Source: Bacillota bacterium
Lineage (GTDB): Bacteria; Bacillota; Limnochordia; DTU080; JAAYLA01
Direction: 5' to 3'
DNA length: 43,066 nt
Assembly: GCA_012522135.1 (NCBI GenBank)
Contig: JAAYLA010000376.1
Span: 1-43,066, forward strand
Below the pieces are notes generated by a model. It was not told the origin of the DNA. It saw only the letters and a program-made list of their open reading frames with translations, and did no database searches. Position numbers and translations under genes: made by a program. Positions 14,801 through 22,032 of this stretch are shown piece by piece; the stretch's first letter is position 1; every line of letters starts with the position of its first letter.

Positions 14801-15517
14801 TTAATCCCTCTGGCTAAACATGCCACGCAGGACGAGCAACCGCAAGAGCTGCGCGACGGCCATGGCGGTGGCCGCTACGTAGGTGAGCGCCGCCGCCGTA
14901 AGGACGGCCTTCGTCTTCGGCGCTTCATCGGCCGCCAGATACCCGCCTGTGGTCAAAAGGCGCATCGCCCTGGCGCTGGCGTCAAACTCGACCGGCAAGG
15001 TGATGATTTGAAAGGCCAAGGCAGCGATAAAGAACCAGATGCCGATCGTCATCATCGAGTAGCCGAGGTCCCAAGAGCCCATACTGCCGAACAGCAATCC
15101 GATAAAAAACAGCGGGAACGCAGCGCTCGAGCCGAAGGCCGCGACGGGAAAAAGGCTGTTGCGGATGCTCAGCGGCACATAGGCCCGCGCGTGCTGCAAA
15201 GCGTGCCCGGTCTCGTGAGCCGCAACGCCCACCGACGCAACCGAGCGGCCGTTATATACCTCGGGAGACAAGCGCACAACACGTTGCCTCGGATCGTAGT
15301 GGTCGCCCAAGTGCCGATGGGTCATCTCGACGCGCACATCGTGCAGGTTCGCCCGATCCAGTATTTGCCGAGCCACCTGGGCGCCCGTGTATCCCGCGCG
15401 GGCGGGCACCCGCAAATACCTGGCAAAGGTCGACTGGACCTTGGCCTGAGCATACATCGCGAAGATCAAAGCTGGTAAGAGCAGGATCCACGTTGGGTCG
15501 AAAAACAGCGGAAACAT
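14801..15517 (-). CDS. Membrane zinc metallopeptidase, YugP family
   Basis: About 238 aa with an N-terminal membrane segment (DPTWILLLPALIFAMYAQ), the zinc motif HETGHALQH in a cytosolic/peripheral part, the companion EFDASARA Glu region after it, and two or three further hydrophobic segments. This is the pattern of the YugP / zinc-dependent peptidase 2 family, whose substrate is not established. I prefer the ATG at 15517, because a GGGGGG ribosome site lies 10 nt upstream; an in-frame ATG at 15526 is almost on top of that site. The stop at 14801 is one base from the rsmB start, so the two are translationally linked. In Bacillus this gene is not in this position. Confidence 0.85.
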   Translation of the reverse strand: MFPLFFDPTWILLLPALIFAMYAQAKVQSTFARYLRVPARAGYTGAQVARQILDRANLHDVRVEMTHRHLGDHYDPRQRVVRLSPEVYNGRSVASVGVAAHETGHALQHARAYVPLSIRNSLFPVAAFGSSAAFPLFFIGLLFGSMGSWDLGYSMMTIGIWFFIAALAFQIITLPVEFDASARAMRLLTTGGYLAADEAPKTKAVLTAAALTYVAATAMAVAQLLRLLVLRGMFSQRD

Positions 15518-15612
15518 CTCTAGCATTCCCCCCTATGAGCGCCTTCGGGCCATGGGTGACCTGGCTGTAGTGGTACCCAAATAAGTCCAACCGCTGGAGC
15601 CGGGGCACGCAC

Positions 15613-16548
15613 TCAGGAACCTAATATGTCGCCCACGGCCACCCGATAGCCATTGACGAAGTCCGGCGCGGCAAGCCGCTTGCCGTTCTCAGGTTGCACT
15701 TCAAGTACCGCGAGCATTCCGTCTCCGGTCGCCACCTTGAACCCTTCGGCTTCGACGGCAACCACTTCTCCCGGCGCACCCGCGGCCGGTATTTCCGCAA
15801 CGGGGCGCGTGTGCCACAGTTTCAGCCTGCGGCCTTGATAATAGGTGTACGCTCCCGGCCGGGGGCGCAATGCTCGAACTTGCGCATCGATGGCGGCGGC
15901 AGACCGCGTCCAATCGATTTTTTCGTCTTCGGGTCCGATTTTCGGTGCGAAGGTTACCTCGGACTCCTCTTGCGGGTGACGCGGCGCCGCGCCCTGAGCG
16001 ATCAGGTCTACGGTTCGCACCAACAGCCGGGCGCCGATCTGCGCCAGCCGGTCGTGCAGCGTCCCGGCATCGTCGGAGGCGTTGATGGGCACACGCTCCT
16101 GCAAGATGACGTCACCCGCATCCATCTCCTCCGACATGTACATGGTGGAGACTCCCGTCTCCAATTCACCGTTCATGATGGCCCGCTGAATCGGAGCCGC
16201 GCCACGGTACTTCGGCAGCAAAGACGGATGGACATTGACGCAGCCGGCGGGCGGCTGCTCGAGCAGCCAACGAGGCAAGAAGGCCCCGTAGGCTACCACG
16301 CAGACGCAGTCCGGCGCGAGCGCCTCGACGAGGTCGCGGAAAGACGGCTCATTCAGCTTGTCGGGTTGATGGACCGCGAATCCCAACTCCTCCGCCGCCA
16401 GCTTGACCGGCGGGGCCTGGAGCCTGCGCCCCCTGCCGGCCGGCCGATTGGGCCGGGTTACCACACCTACGACGTCGTGACCGCTTTCGGCCAGAAGCTG
16501 CAAGTGGGGAACGGCAAACTCGGGCGTACCCATAAAGAGAATCCTCAT
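15613..16548 (-). CDS. fmt: Methionyl-tRNA formyltransferase
   Basis: Formylates initiator Met-tRNA with 10-formyl-THF. 311 aa, the usual length. The N-terminal Rossmann domain begins MRILFMGTPEFAVP and contains NVHPSLLPKYRGAAPIQ with the catalytic Asn/His and the SLLPKYRG loop, then EEMDAGDVI with the catalytic Asp. A C-terminal OB-fold follows (LRPRPGAYT, PGEVVAVEAEGF). The ATG overlaps the def stop as ATGA (16548-16545), the common def-fmt coupling. Confidence 0.97.
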   Translation of the reverse strand: MRILFMGTPEFAVPHLQLLAESGHDVVGVVTRPNRPAGRGRRLQAPPVKLAAEELGFAVHQPDKLNEPSFRDLVEALAPDCVCVVAYGAFLPRWLLEQPPAGCVNVHPSLLPKYRGAAPIQRAIMNGELETGVSTMYMSEEMDAGDVILQERVPINASDDAGTLHDRLAQIGARLLVRTVDLIAQGAAPRHPQEESEVTFAPKIGPEDEKIDWTRSAAAIDAQVRALRPRPGAYTYYQGRRLKLWHTRPVAEIPAAGAPGEVVAVEAEGFKVATGDGMLAVLEVQPENGKRLAAPDFVNGYRVAVGDILGS

Positions 16549-17018
16549 GTCGAGTCCGCCCCGTCCTCTTGTTTCGTGATACCAGTCGCTTTGTCGATGA
16601 AGAGAATCCCGTCCAAGTGATCGATTTCGTGCTGCAAAGCCCGGGCCAACCAGTCTTCGGCCTCGACCCGGCGGGGCCTGCCCTTCATATCGAGGCCGTC
16701 TACGACGACCTTTTGGGCTCGCTCTACATATCCCACCACGCCGGGAATGCTTAGGCACCCTTCCACGTCGACGACCGATCCCTCGGCCGCAACCAGCACG
16801 GGGTTGACGAGGTGAATCGGCCCGTCACCCACGTCGACCACGATGAGCCGTTCGGAGACGCCCACTTGCGGTGCTGCCAAGCCCACACCGTCCGCTGCAT
16901 ACATGGTTTCTTCCATATCCTGTAACAACTTGACGATGCGTTTGGTCACCTTGGGCACCGGTTGGGCCTTTTGTCTGAGTACCGGGTCGCCCTCTTTACG
17001 GATCGGCAAAATCGCCAA
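16545..17018 (-). CDS. def: Peptide deformylase
   Basis: Removes the N-formyl group from nascent proteins; metal hydrolase. 157 aa with the three family motifs in order: GVGLAAPQVG, EGCLSIPG (Cys ligand) and HEIDHLDG (two His ligands and catalytic Glu). The frame is open to 17081, but family homology starts at LAILPIRKEGDPVLR. The TTG at 17018 has GGAGG 9 nt upstream, so I take that start. It couples to fmt through an ATGA overlap and follows priA as in Bacillus. Confidence 0.96.
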   Translation of the reverse strand: MAILPIRKEGDPVLRQKAQPVPKVTKRIVKLLQDMEETMYAADGVGLAAPQVGVSERLIVVDVGDGPIHLVNPVLVAAEGSVVDVEGCLSIPGVVGYVERAQKVVVDGLDMKGRPRRVEAEDWLARALQHEIDHLDGILFIDKATGITKQEDGADST

Positions 17019-17069
17019 AAAGAGATCCCTCCATGCGGAGGACCGTGCTATCGCACGTCCCCTACCTAA

Positions 17070-17078
17070 AATATACCA
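17070..17078 (-). promoter_or_regulatory. Possible extended -10 promoter before def
   Basis: Minus strand TGG-TATATT (17078-17070) fits an extended -10 (TGn plus TATATT). No good -35 is visible at 17 nt. It would start a def-fmt-peptidase-rsmB transcript inside the operon. Confidence 0.35.
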
Positions 17079-17152
17079 CACAGGTCAACCTGCGTTTGTG
17101 AAGCATTTGTGAACCTGCGGTGTGCCGCGTCGAAAGTGCTGCCTCGTCCTGA

Positions 17153-19396
17153 TTACAGCAAACTGAGCGGGTCGACGTCAACTGCCACGTTCACGGCAGC
17201 CGAGGCCTCGGGCACGCGGGCCACGATCTCGTGGGCGAGGGCGTGCACGCCGTTCTCGCCTTTGACGAGAACGTGCCAGCGCGTCTTGCCGTGCAAGCGG
17301 CTAAGCGGTGCAGGAGACGGGCCGATCACCTTTACGCCCGTCTGCGGCTTTACCTGCGCTGCTTCCATAGCCGTCTTGGCCACTTGCTGCTCGTCCTCTC
17401 CGGTGAACAAGATCCGGACCAGTCGCGCAAAGGGCGGGTAGCCCGTCCGCTTCCTGAACGTCAGCTCGTGGCGAACGAACTGGGCATAATCGTGACGGCT
17501 GGCCGTTTGAATCGCGTAATGGTCCGGGGAATAGGTTTGCAGGATAACCTCCCCTGCCTGTTCTCCCCGCCCCGCCCGTCCCGCGACCTGGGTGAGGAGC
17601 TGAAAAGTGCGTTCGGCCGCTCGAAAATCGGGAAAATGCAGGGCGGTGTCGGCACTGACCACACCGACCAGCGTGACACCGGGAAAGTCGAGGCCCTTCG
17701 CTACCATCTGGGTGCCGACCAAGACGTCAACCCGGCGCTCCTGAAAAGCCCGCAGTAGCTCTCTATGGGCGCCTTTGCGAGTCATTGTGTCCCGGTCCAT
17801 GCGGGCAACGCGTGCAGCCGGAAAGAGCTCCCGCAGCGCCTGTTCCACACGTTGGGTACCGACACCGAAGGGACGCAGGTACTTGCCGCTGCACTGCGGG
17901 CAAGCCCCCGGCACGCGGGCGGAGTATCCGCAATAATGGCAGCGCAGTCCCGGCGGCGCCTGATGGTAGGTCAGCGAAACTCCGCAAGCCTCACAGCGCG
18001 GCACGTGGCCGCATTCCCGGCAGAGCAAGAACGAGGCGAAACCACGTCGGTTGATCAGAATAATGGCCTGTTCCCTGCGGCTCAGCGTCTCAGCCAAAGA
18101 ACCTTGAAGGGCTCTGCTGAACATCGAGGTATTGCCGATGAGCAGTTCTTCCCGCATGTCGACCACGTCAGCTGTGGGCAGAGGCCGGCCGTGCACCCTC
18201 TCCGGCAATGAAGCGTAGGCTACCTGGCGGTTGTATGTCCGGTAGAAGGTCTCGAGAGAAGGCGTCGCACTGCCCAGCACTACAAGGCCGCCCAGCTCCG
18301 TCATGCGAGCTTCCGCCACCTCGCGAGCGTGGTAGCGCGGCGTCTCGTCTTGCTTATAGGAGCCTTCATGCTCTTCGTCGATGATGATGACGCCGAGGCG
18401 GGGCACAGGCGCAAATACCGCCGAACGTGCGCCGACGACAATCGGCGCGTCGCCTCGCTTTATGCGGAGCCACTCGTCATAGCGCTCGCCGTCGCTCAAG
18501 CGGCTGTGCAGCACCGCCACCCGGTCGCCGAAACGGGCCTGGAACCGTCCTAAAGTTTGCGGTGTGAGCGAGATGTCGGGGACGAGGACGATAGCGCCTC
18601 GCCCTTGCTCAAGGCAAGCCGCGATGATGCGCAGGTACACCTCGGTCTTGCCGCTGCCCGTCACGCCGTGCAACAACAGGGTCTGCAAGCCGGCGGGTCC
18701 ACCGGCCAGGATCTCCCGGGCCTGAGCGACCGCCCTTTCTTGATGTGGCGTGAGGGCAGGAACCGCGGCGCCGGCCTCCAAGCCGCCGGCCGGCGCCCTG
18801 CGCACCGCCACCTGACCCTCATGAACGACGCCGCGCCGCACAAGGGCCTGCAACGGTTCGTAGCTTCCTCCGTTCACCAGGTCCTTCGCCGGCACCGGCT
18901 TGGACGGAGCCGCGGCCAGGCGTTTGAGCACCTCGGCTTGGCGCGGCGCCCGGCCCGCTAACTCGTCCGCCAGGCGCAAGGCTTCAGGCACCGAAACGGC
19001 CAACCGGTAGGCCTTGACGGACCGCTCGCGTACGGGCCGGGCTCTGCGGGACGATGCGCCGGGCGGCAGGAAACATTGCAACGCCTGCACGAACAGGCAC
19101 ATGTAATGTTCACTCATCCACTTGGCAACGGCTAGGTCGGCGTGCGAGAATACAGGCTCATCGTCCAGGAGGCGTTGAATCGGACGCAAACCGGAAATAG
19201 GCGGTCGCTCGTCCGTCAGCCCGACTACGTACCCCACCACGCTGCGGCGGGAGCCGAAGGGCACCAGAACCCGGTGGCCCACCGCGATGCGTGAACGCAG
19301 CTGTTCGGGTACGGAGTAATCGAAGGCGCGATCTACCCGGCTGACCCGTACGTCGACGACGACGGACGCCCAAAGTTCTTTGGATTCAGCACACAT
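17153..19396 (-). CDS. priA: Primosomal replication restart helicase PriA
   Basis: 3'-5' helicase that reloads the replisome at stalled forks. 747 aa. The N-terminal 3'BD and winged-helix domain (SRVDRAFDYSVPEQL, VPFGSRR) precedes helicase lobe 1 with HGVTGSGKTEVYL (Walker A) and IIIDEEHEGSYKQ (DEEH box). A zinc module follows with CRECGHVPRCEACG and CHYCGYSARVPGACPQC (eight Cys), then lobe 2 with GTQMVAKGLDFPGVTLV and QVAGRAGRG. The start ATG at 19396 has only a distant GGAG. coaBC, which normally precedes priA, is not here; a hairpin terminator and about 98 nt separate it from rpoZ. Confidence 0.96.
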   Translation of the reverse strand: MCAESKELWASVVVDVRVSRVDRAFDYSVPEQLRSRIAVGHRVLVPFGSRRSVVGYVVGLTDERPPISGLRPIQRLLDDEPVFSHADLAVAKWMSEHYMCLFVQALQCFLPPGASSRRARPVRERSVKAYRLAVSVPEALRLADELAGRAPRQAEVLKRLAAAPSKPVPAKDLVNGGSYEPLQALVRRGVVHEGQVAVRRAPAGGLEAGAAVPALTPHQERAVAQAREILAGGPAGLQTLLLHGVTGSGKTEVYLRIIAACLEQGRGAIVLVPDISLTPQTLGRFQARFGDRVAVLHSRLSDGERYDEWLRIKRGDAPIVVGARSAVFAPVPRLGVIIIDEEHEGSYKQDETPRYHAREVAEARMTELGGLVVLGSATPSLETFYRTYNRQVAYASLPERVHGRPLPTADVVDMREELLIGNTSMFSRALQGSLAETLSRREQAIILINRRGFASFLLCRECGHVPRCEACGVSLTYHQAPPGLRCHYCGYSARVPGACPQCSGKYLRPFGVGTQRVEQALRELFPAARVARMDRDTMTRKGAHRELLRAFQERRVDVLVGTQMVAKGLDFPGVTLVGVVSADTALHFPDFRAAERTFQLLTQVAGRAGRGEQAGEVILQTYSPDHYAIQTASRHDYAQFVRHELTFRKRTGYPPFARLVRILFTGEDEQQVAKTAMEAAQVKPQTGVKVIGPSPAPLSRLHGKTRWHVLVKGENGVHALAHEIVARVPEASAAVNVAVDVDPLSLL

Positions 19397-19429
19397 CTGA
19401 AAGGATGAGCTCCTTCGACGATTTGTTCG

Positions 19430-19462
19430 GGAACGACAAAGAGGGCGGCTGCAAGGCCGCCC
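19430..19462 (-). terminator. Intrinsic terminator between rpoZ and priA
   Basis: Minus strand stem GGGCGGC (19462-19456) / GCCGCCC (19449-19443) with a 6-nt loop, followed by TCTTTGTCGTT. The T tract is moderate. It would end the yicC-to-rpoZ transcript before priA. Confidence 0.55.
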
Positions 19463-19494
19463 GCTCCCCCGATGCAGGGTCGGAAGTCGCTGGG

Positions 19495-19704
19495 TTACTT
19501 AATGCCGGAGCGGGTGCGTTCGTAGTGGATCTTTCCTTGCGCGAGCTCGTGCATAGCGACTGTGACGGGCTTGGCCGAGTCCACTTCGACCTGGGCCTTG
19601 GCCCCGTCGAGCAGCTGCCGGGCGCGCTTTGCGACGGCGACAACCAGCGTGTAGCGGCTGTCCACCTGTTCTCGCAACTCCTCCAGCGACGGTTGGTTCA
19701 TCAT
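19495..19704 (-). CDS. rpoZ: DNA-directed RNA polymerase omega subunit
   Basis: Omega subunit that wraps the beta' C-terminus and aids RNA polymerase assembly. 69 aa with the core motif DSRYTLVVAVAKRARQL and a C-terminal AMHELAQGKIHYE typical of Bacillota omega. Two adjacent ATG codons (19704 and 19701) both follow AAGAGGTG. It comes about 20 nt after gmk, the common gmk-rpoZ pair. Confidence 0.95.
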   Translation of the reverse strand: MMNQPSLEELREQVDSRYTLVVAVAKRARQLLDGAKAQVEVDSAKPVTVAMHELAQGKIHYERTRSGIK

Positions 19705-19724
19705 GCTGCGAAACACCTCTTCTT

Positions 19725-20333
19725 TTAAAACAGATCGTACCCCACGGAGTCGGGATCGATGCGCGAGACACGACGCCGCTCGGCGCAGATAATGGCCGCC
19801 AGCTCGCTGGCAGCCGTCTCGAGCGAGTCGTTCAGGATCCAGTAGTCGTAATCGACGATGGCCCGCAGTTCGTGAGCCGCGGTCTCGAGGCGCTTCGCAA
19901 TGGCTTCGCTGCCCTCCGTCCCCCGTTCCGTGAGACGACGCTGCAGTTCTTCCATCGACGGAGGCAACAAGAACACGAAGACGCCGTCCGGATACGTACG
20001 TCGGATCTGCCTTGCCCCTTGGATGTCCAGATCGGTGATGACGCTCTCGCCCCGTGCGAGGCACTCCTCGACGAAACGGCGCGGCGTGCCGTAGCGGTGA
20101 CCACAAAACTCGGCCCACTCGAGGAGTTCGTTCTGCTCGATCATCCGGTCGAACGTCGCATCATCGACAAAAAAGTAGTCGACCCCCTCGGTTTCGCCCT
20201 TTCGTGGGGGACGCGTGGTGACCGAGACCGAGTAGCGAAGGTCGGGGATACGCGGTAAGACGGCGTTGAGCACCGTGTTCTTTCCAGCCCCGGACGGACC
20301 GCTCAGCACCACAAGGATCCCGCGGCTCTTCAC
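19725..20333 (-). CDS. gmk: Guanylate kinase
   Basis: Phosphorylates GMP to GDP with ATP. The P-loop is GPSGAGKNT (Asn in a position usually Gly or Ser, still compatible with the motif), followed by the GMP-binding SVTTRPPRKGETEGVDYFF, the Gly-Thr pair in HRYGTP, and VITDLDIQGARQIR. I use the GTG at 20333 (202 aa) because GGAGG lies 6 nt upstream. A TTG at 20372 would overlap remA by 4 nt and adds an unlikely N-terminal tail. The order remA-gmk-rpoZ is conserved in Bacillus. Confidence 0.95.
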   Translation of the reverse strand: MKSRGILVVLSGPSGAGKNTVLNAVLPRIPDLRYSVSVTTRPPRKGETEGVDYFFVDDATFDRMIEQNELLEWAEFCGHRYGTPRRFVEECLARGESVITDLDIQGARQIRRTYPDGVFVFLLPPSMEELQRRLTERGTEGSEAIAKRLETAAHELRAIVDYDYWILNDSLETAASELAAIICAERRRVSRIDPDSVGYDLF

Positions 20334-20368
20334 GACACTCCTCCATTCACGATTGTAGACCAGCGCGC

Positions 20369-20638
20369 TCAATTGTTCAACTCCGTGGCAGTGCCGTCGC
20401 GATGCGCCAACCTGTGGATGACAGTCTCCGGTTGAACCGCAGAGAGGATGACGTGGTCGGAGTCGGCTATGATGACGGCCCGGGTTCGGCGTCCGTAAGT
20501 GGCATCGATAAGTCGACCCCGATCACGCGCCTCTTGAATGGTGCGCTTGACCGGCGCCGACTCTGGACTGACGATCGCAACGATCCGGTTGGCGGCGACC
20601 ACGTTGCCAAACCCGATGTTGACAAAGCGTATTTCCAT
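20369..20638 (-). CDS. remA: Extracellular matrix regulator RemA (DUF370)
   Basis: DNA-binding protein that activates biofilm matrix and osmoprotection genes in B. subtilis; it forms ring-like assemblies. 89 aa. The N-terminus ([27 protein letters not shown] in two parts) is the strongly conserved family signature, and [27 protein letters not shown] follows. The ATG at 20638 fits the family start, though the ribosome site is weak. It sits between mihF and gmk. Confidence 0.95.
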   Translation of the reverse strand: MEIRFVNIGFGNVVAANRIVAIVSPESAPVKRTIQEARDRGRLIDATYGRRTRAVIIADSDHVILSAVQPETVIHRLAHRDGTATELNN

Positions 20639-20672
20639 CGCGAACCGCAGGCTACCCCTTTCCGGGTCGCGG

Positions 20673-20981
20673 CTAACCCAGTCGCCTGAGCAGCTCTTCT
20701 ATTTGGCGCTTGCCCAATCCTTGCACGCGCCGGTTTTGATGTATGCCGATCTCGTTCATGATGCGCTCGGACGTGACCTTTCCGACCTGCGGCAAAGACT
20801 GGAGCAGGTACGAGACACGCATTCTGGCGATCACTTCGTCCGACGAGTTCTCCAGTACCGCACGCAGGGTGAGCTCGCCCGACTTTAACTTCTCCCGCAA
20901 CTTCGCCCGCTGGCTCCTCATCTCCTGCGCCTTTGCCAATGCCTTTTTCTTCTCGTCTAAGGTCAACTTCGGCAACGCCAT
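20673..20981 (-). CDS. mihF: Integration host factor, actinobacterial (mIHF/S13-like) type
   Basis: A 102-aa nucleoid-associated protein. The frame is open further upstream, but the ATG at 20981 has TAAGGAGGTG 9 nt before it and homology begins there ([18 protein letters not shown]). A basic N-terminal helix rich in Lys/Arg is followed by an S13-like H2TH region: [35 protein letters not shown] in consecutive motifs, ending LLRRLG. Actinobacterial mIHF bends DNA and its gene lies next to gmk; here it sits two genes away, beside remA. It is not the HU/IHF fold of proteobacterial IHF. Bacillus lacks this gene at this place. Confidence 0.9.
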   Translation of the reverse strand: MALPKLTLDEKKKALAKAQEMRSQRAKLREKLKSGELTLRAVLENSSDEVIARMRVSYLLQSLPQVGKVTSERIMNEIGIHQNRRVQGLGKRQIEELLRRLG

Positions 20982-21015
20982 GAACAAACGCACCTCCTTA
21001 GAAAGTTCCCCATTC

Positions 21016-21894
21016 TCATTCGATGTTCTGCACTTGCTCGCGCATCTTTTCCAGTTCCGCTTTCGCGTCGACGACGCAGCCTGCGATCTCGCCGTCCGAC
21101 GCCTTCGCTCCGATTGTATTGATTTCACGGTGCATCTCTTGCAGAAGAAAATCGAGTTTGCGGCCAACCGGACCGTCCGCCGCACAGGTTTTCTCGAACG
21201 CCGCTATGTGACTGCGAAGCCGAACGATCTCTTCGTCGATGTTGCTCTTTTCGGCCATGAGAGCGACCTCGGCGCAAAGTCGGCTCTCATCGACCGTCAC
21301 GTCCCGATGCCATTCGGCCAGCCGTTGCACGAGGCGTTCTCTGTACTCTTCGACGACGGCCGGCGCCCGCTCCGCAATTTTCTCGACGCACCGCGCAAAA
21401 ACCGACAGCCGCGCCAGGATGTCCTGCTGCAAGCGCGCACCTTCCGCCCGGCGCATTGCCACTACCGCAGTCAGTGCTTGTCCGAGTGCCTCATCTACCC
21501 ACGGCCATACGCTCTCGGGATCGACGGGCGACTCGCGGACCTGAAACAGCTCGGGTACGGCGAGCAGCGCGGCAACCGTGAGTTCGCCCTCTACCGGGAC
21601 GTGCTGTCGTGCTTCGTTCAATGCGGCATGGTACGAGCGCAGCAAGTGCGAATCTAGGGTGACCGTTCTCCCTCTTAGCGTGAAATCCTCTATTAGAACC
21701 GAAATTTCCACCCGTCCTCGTTGAATCTCTTTTGCCACTTGCGTGCGCACCTTGTCTTCCAGAACCACGTACCCTCTGGGCAGACGAATATACGGCTCGA
21801 AGTAGCGGTGATTTACGCTGCGCATTTCGACGACTACACTGATCTGCTCGGAGTGGACACGGCCCGCACCGAAGCCGGTCATGCTCACCAACAT
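21016..21894 (-). CDS. yicC: YicC/YloC family endoribonuclease
   Basis: 292 aa from the ATG at 21894, preceded by GGGAGG at 10 nt. The N-terminal domain opens with SMTGFGAG and EMRSVNHRYFE, and the C-terminal DUF1732 ends KLDFLLQEMHREINTIGAKA...GEIAGCVVDAKAELEKMREQVQNIE, the family's most conserved part. Members are endoribonucleases affecting RNA decay and stationary-phase growth. It is the first gene after yloB and probably heads yicC-mihF-remA-gmk-rpoZ. Its own promoter and a terminator-like hairpin precede it, suggesting conditional transcription. Confidence 0.95.
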   Translation of the reverse strand: MLVSMTGFGAGRVHSEQISVVVEMRSVNHRYFEPYIRLPRGYVVLEDKVRTQVAKEIQRGRVEISVLIEDFTLRGRTVTLDSHLLRSYHAALNEARQHVPVEGELTVAALLAVPELFQVRESPVDPESVWPWVDEALGQALTAVVAMRRAEGARLQQDILARLSVFARCVEKIAERAPAVVEEYRERLVQRLAEWHRDVTVDESRLCAEVALMAEKSNIDEEIVRLRSHIAAFEKTCAADGPVGRKLDFLLQEMHREINTIGAKASDGEIAGCVVDAKAELEKMREQVQNIE

Positions 21895-21917
21895 ATCCGC
21901 GCAACCTCCCCGATTCG

Positions 21918-21948
21918 AAAAAAGAAGACACCGCAAAGACGTGCGGTG
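21918..21948 (-). terminator. Intrinsic terminator / putative attenuator before yicC
   Basis: Minus strand hairpin CACCGC (21948-21943) / GCGGTG (21934-21929) with an 8-nt loop, followed by TCTTCTTTTTT (21928-21918). It lies downstream of the yicC promoter and just upstream of the yicC ribosome site, so every transcript entering yicC must pass it. Confidence 0.7.
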
Positions 21949-21987
21949 CCCCCCTGCCGCCGGACGAGGCCCGGACGGTCCATACCC

Positions 21988-22016
21988 AGTTTACACCTGT
22001 CGGCACTCCCTGTAAA
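21988..22016 (-). promoter_or_regulatory. Sigma-A promoter of the yicC operon
   Basis: Minus strand TTTACA (22016-22011), 17-nt spacer, TAAACT (21993-21988), placed between the yloB stop and the attenuator hairpin. The predicted start falls at about 21981, on or beside an ATG (21983) that opens a 32-codon leader frame ending at 21885, 10 nt inside yicC. Confidence 0.7.
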
Positions 22017-22032
22017 TCGCAGCTTCTCCGCC

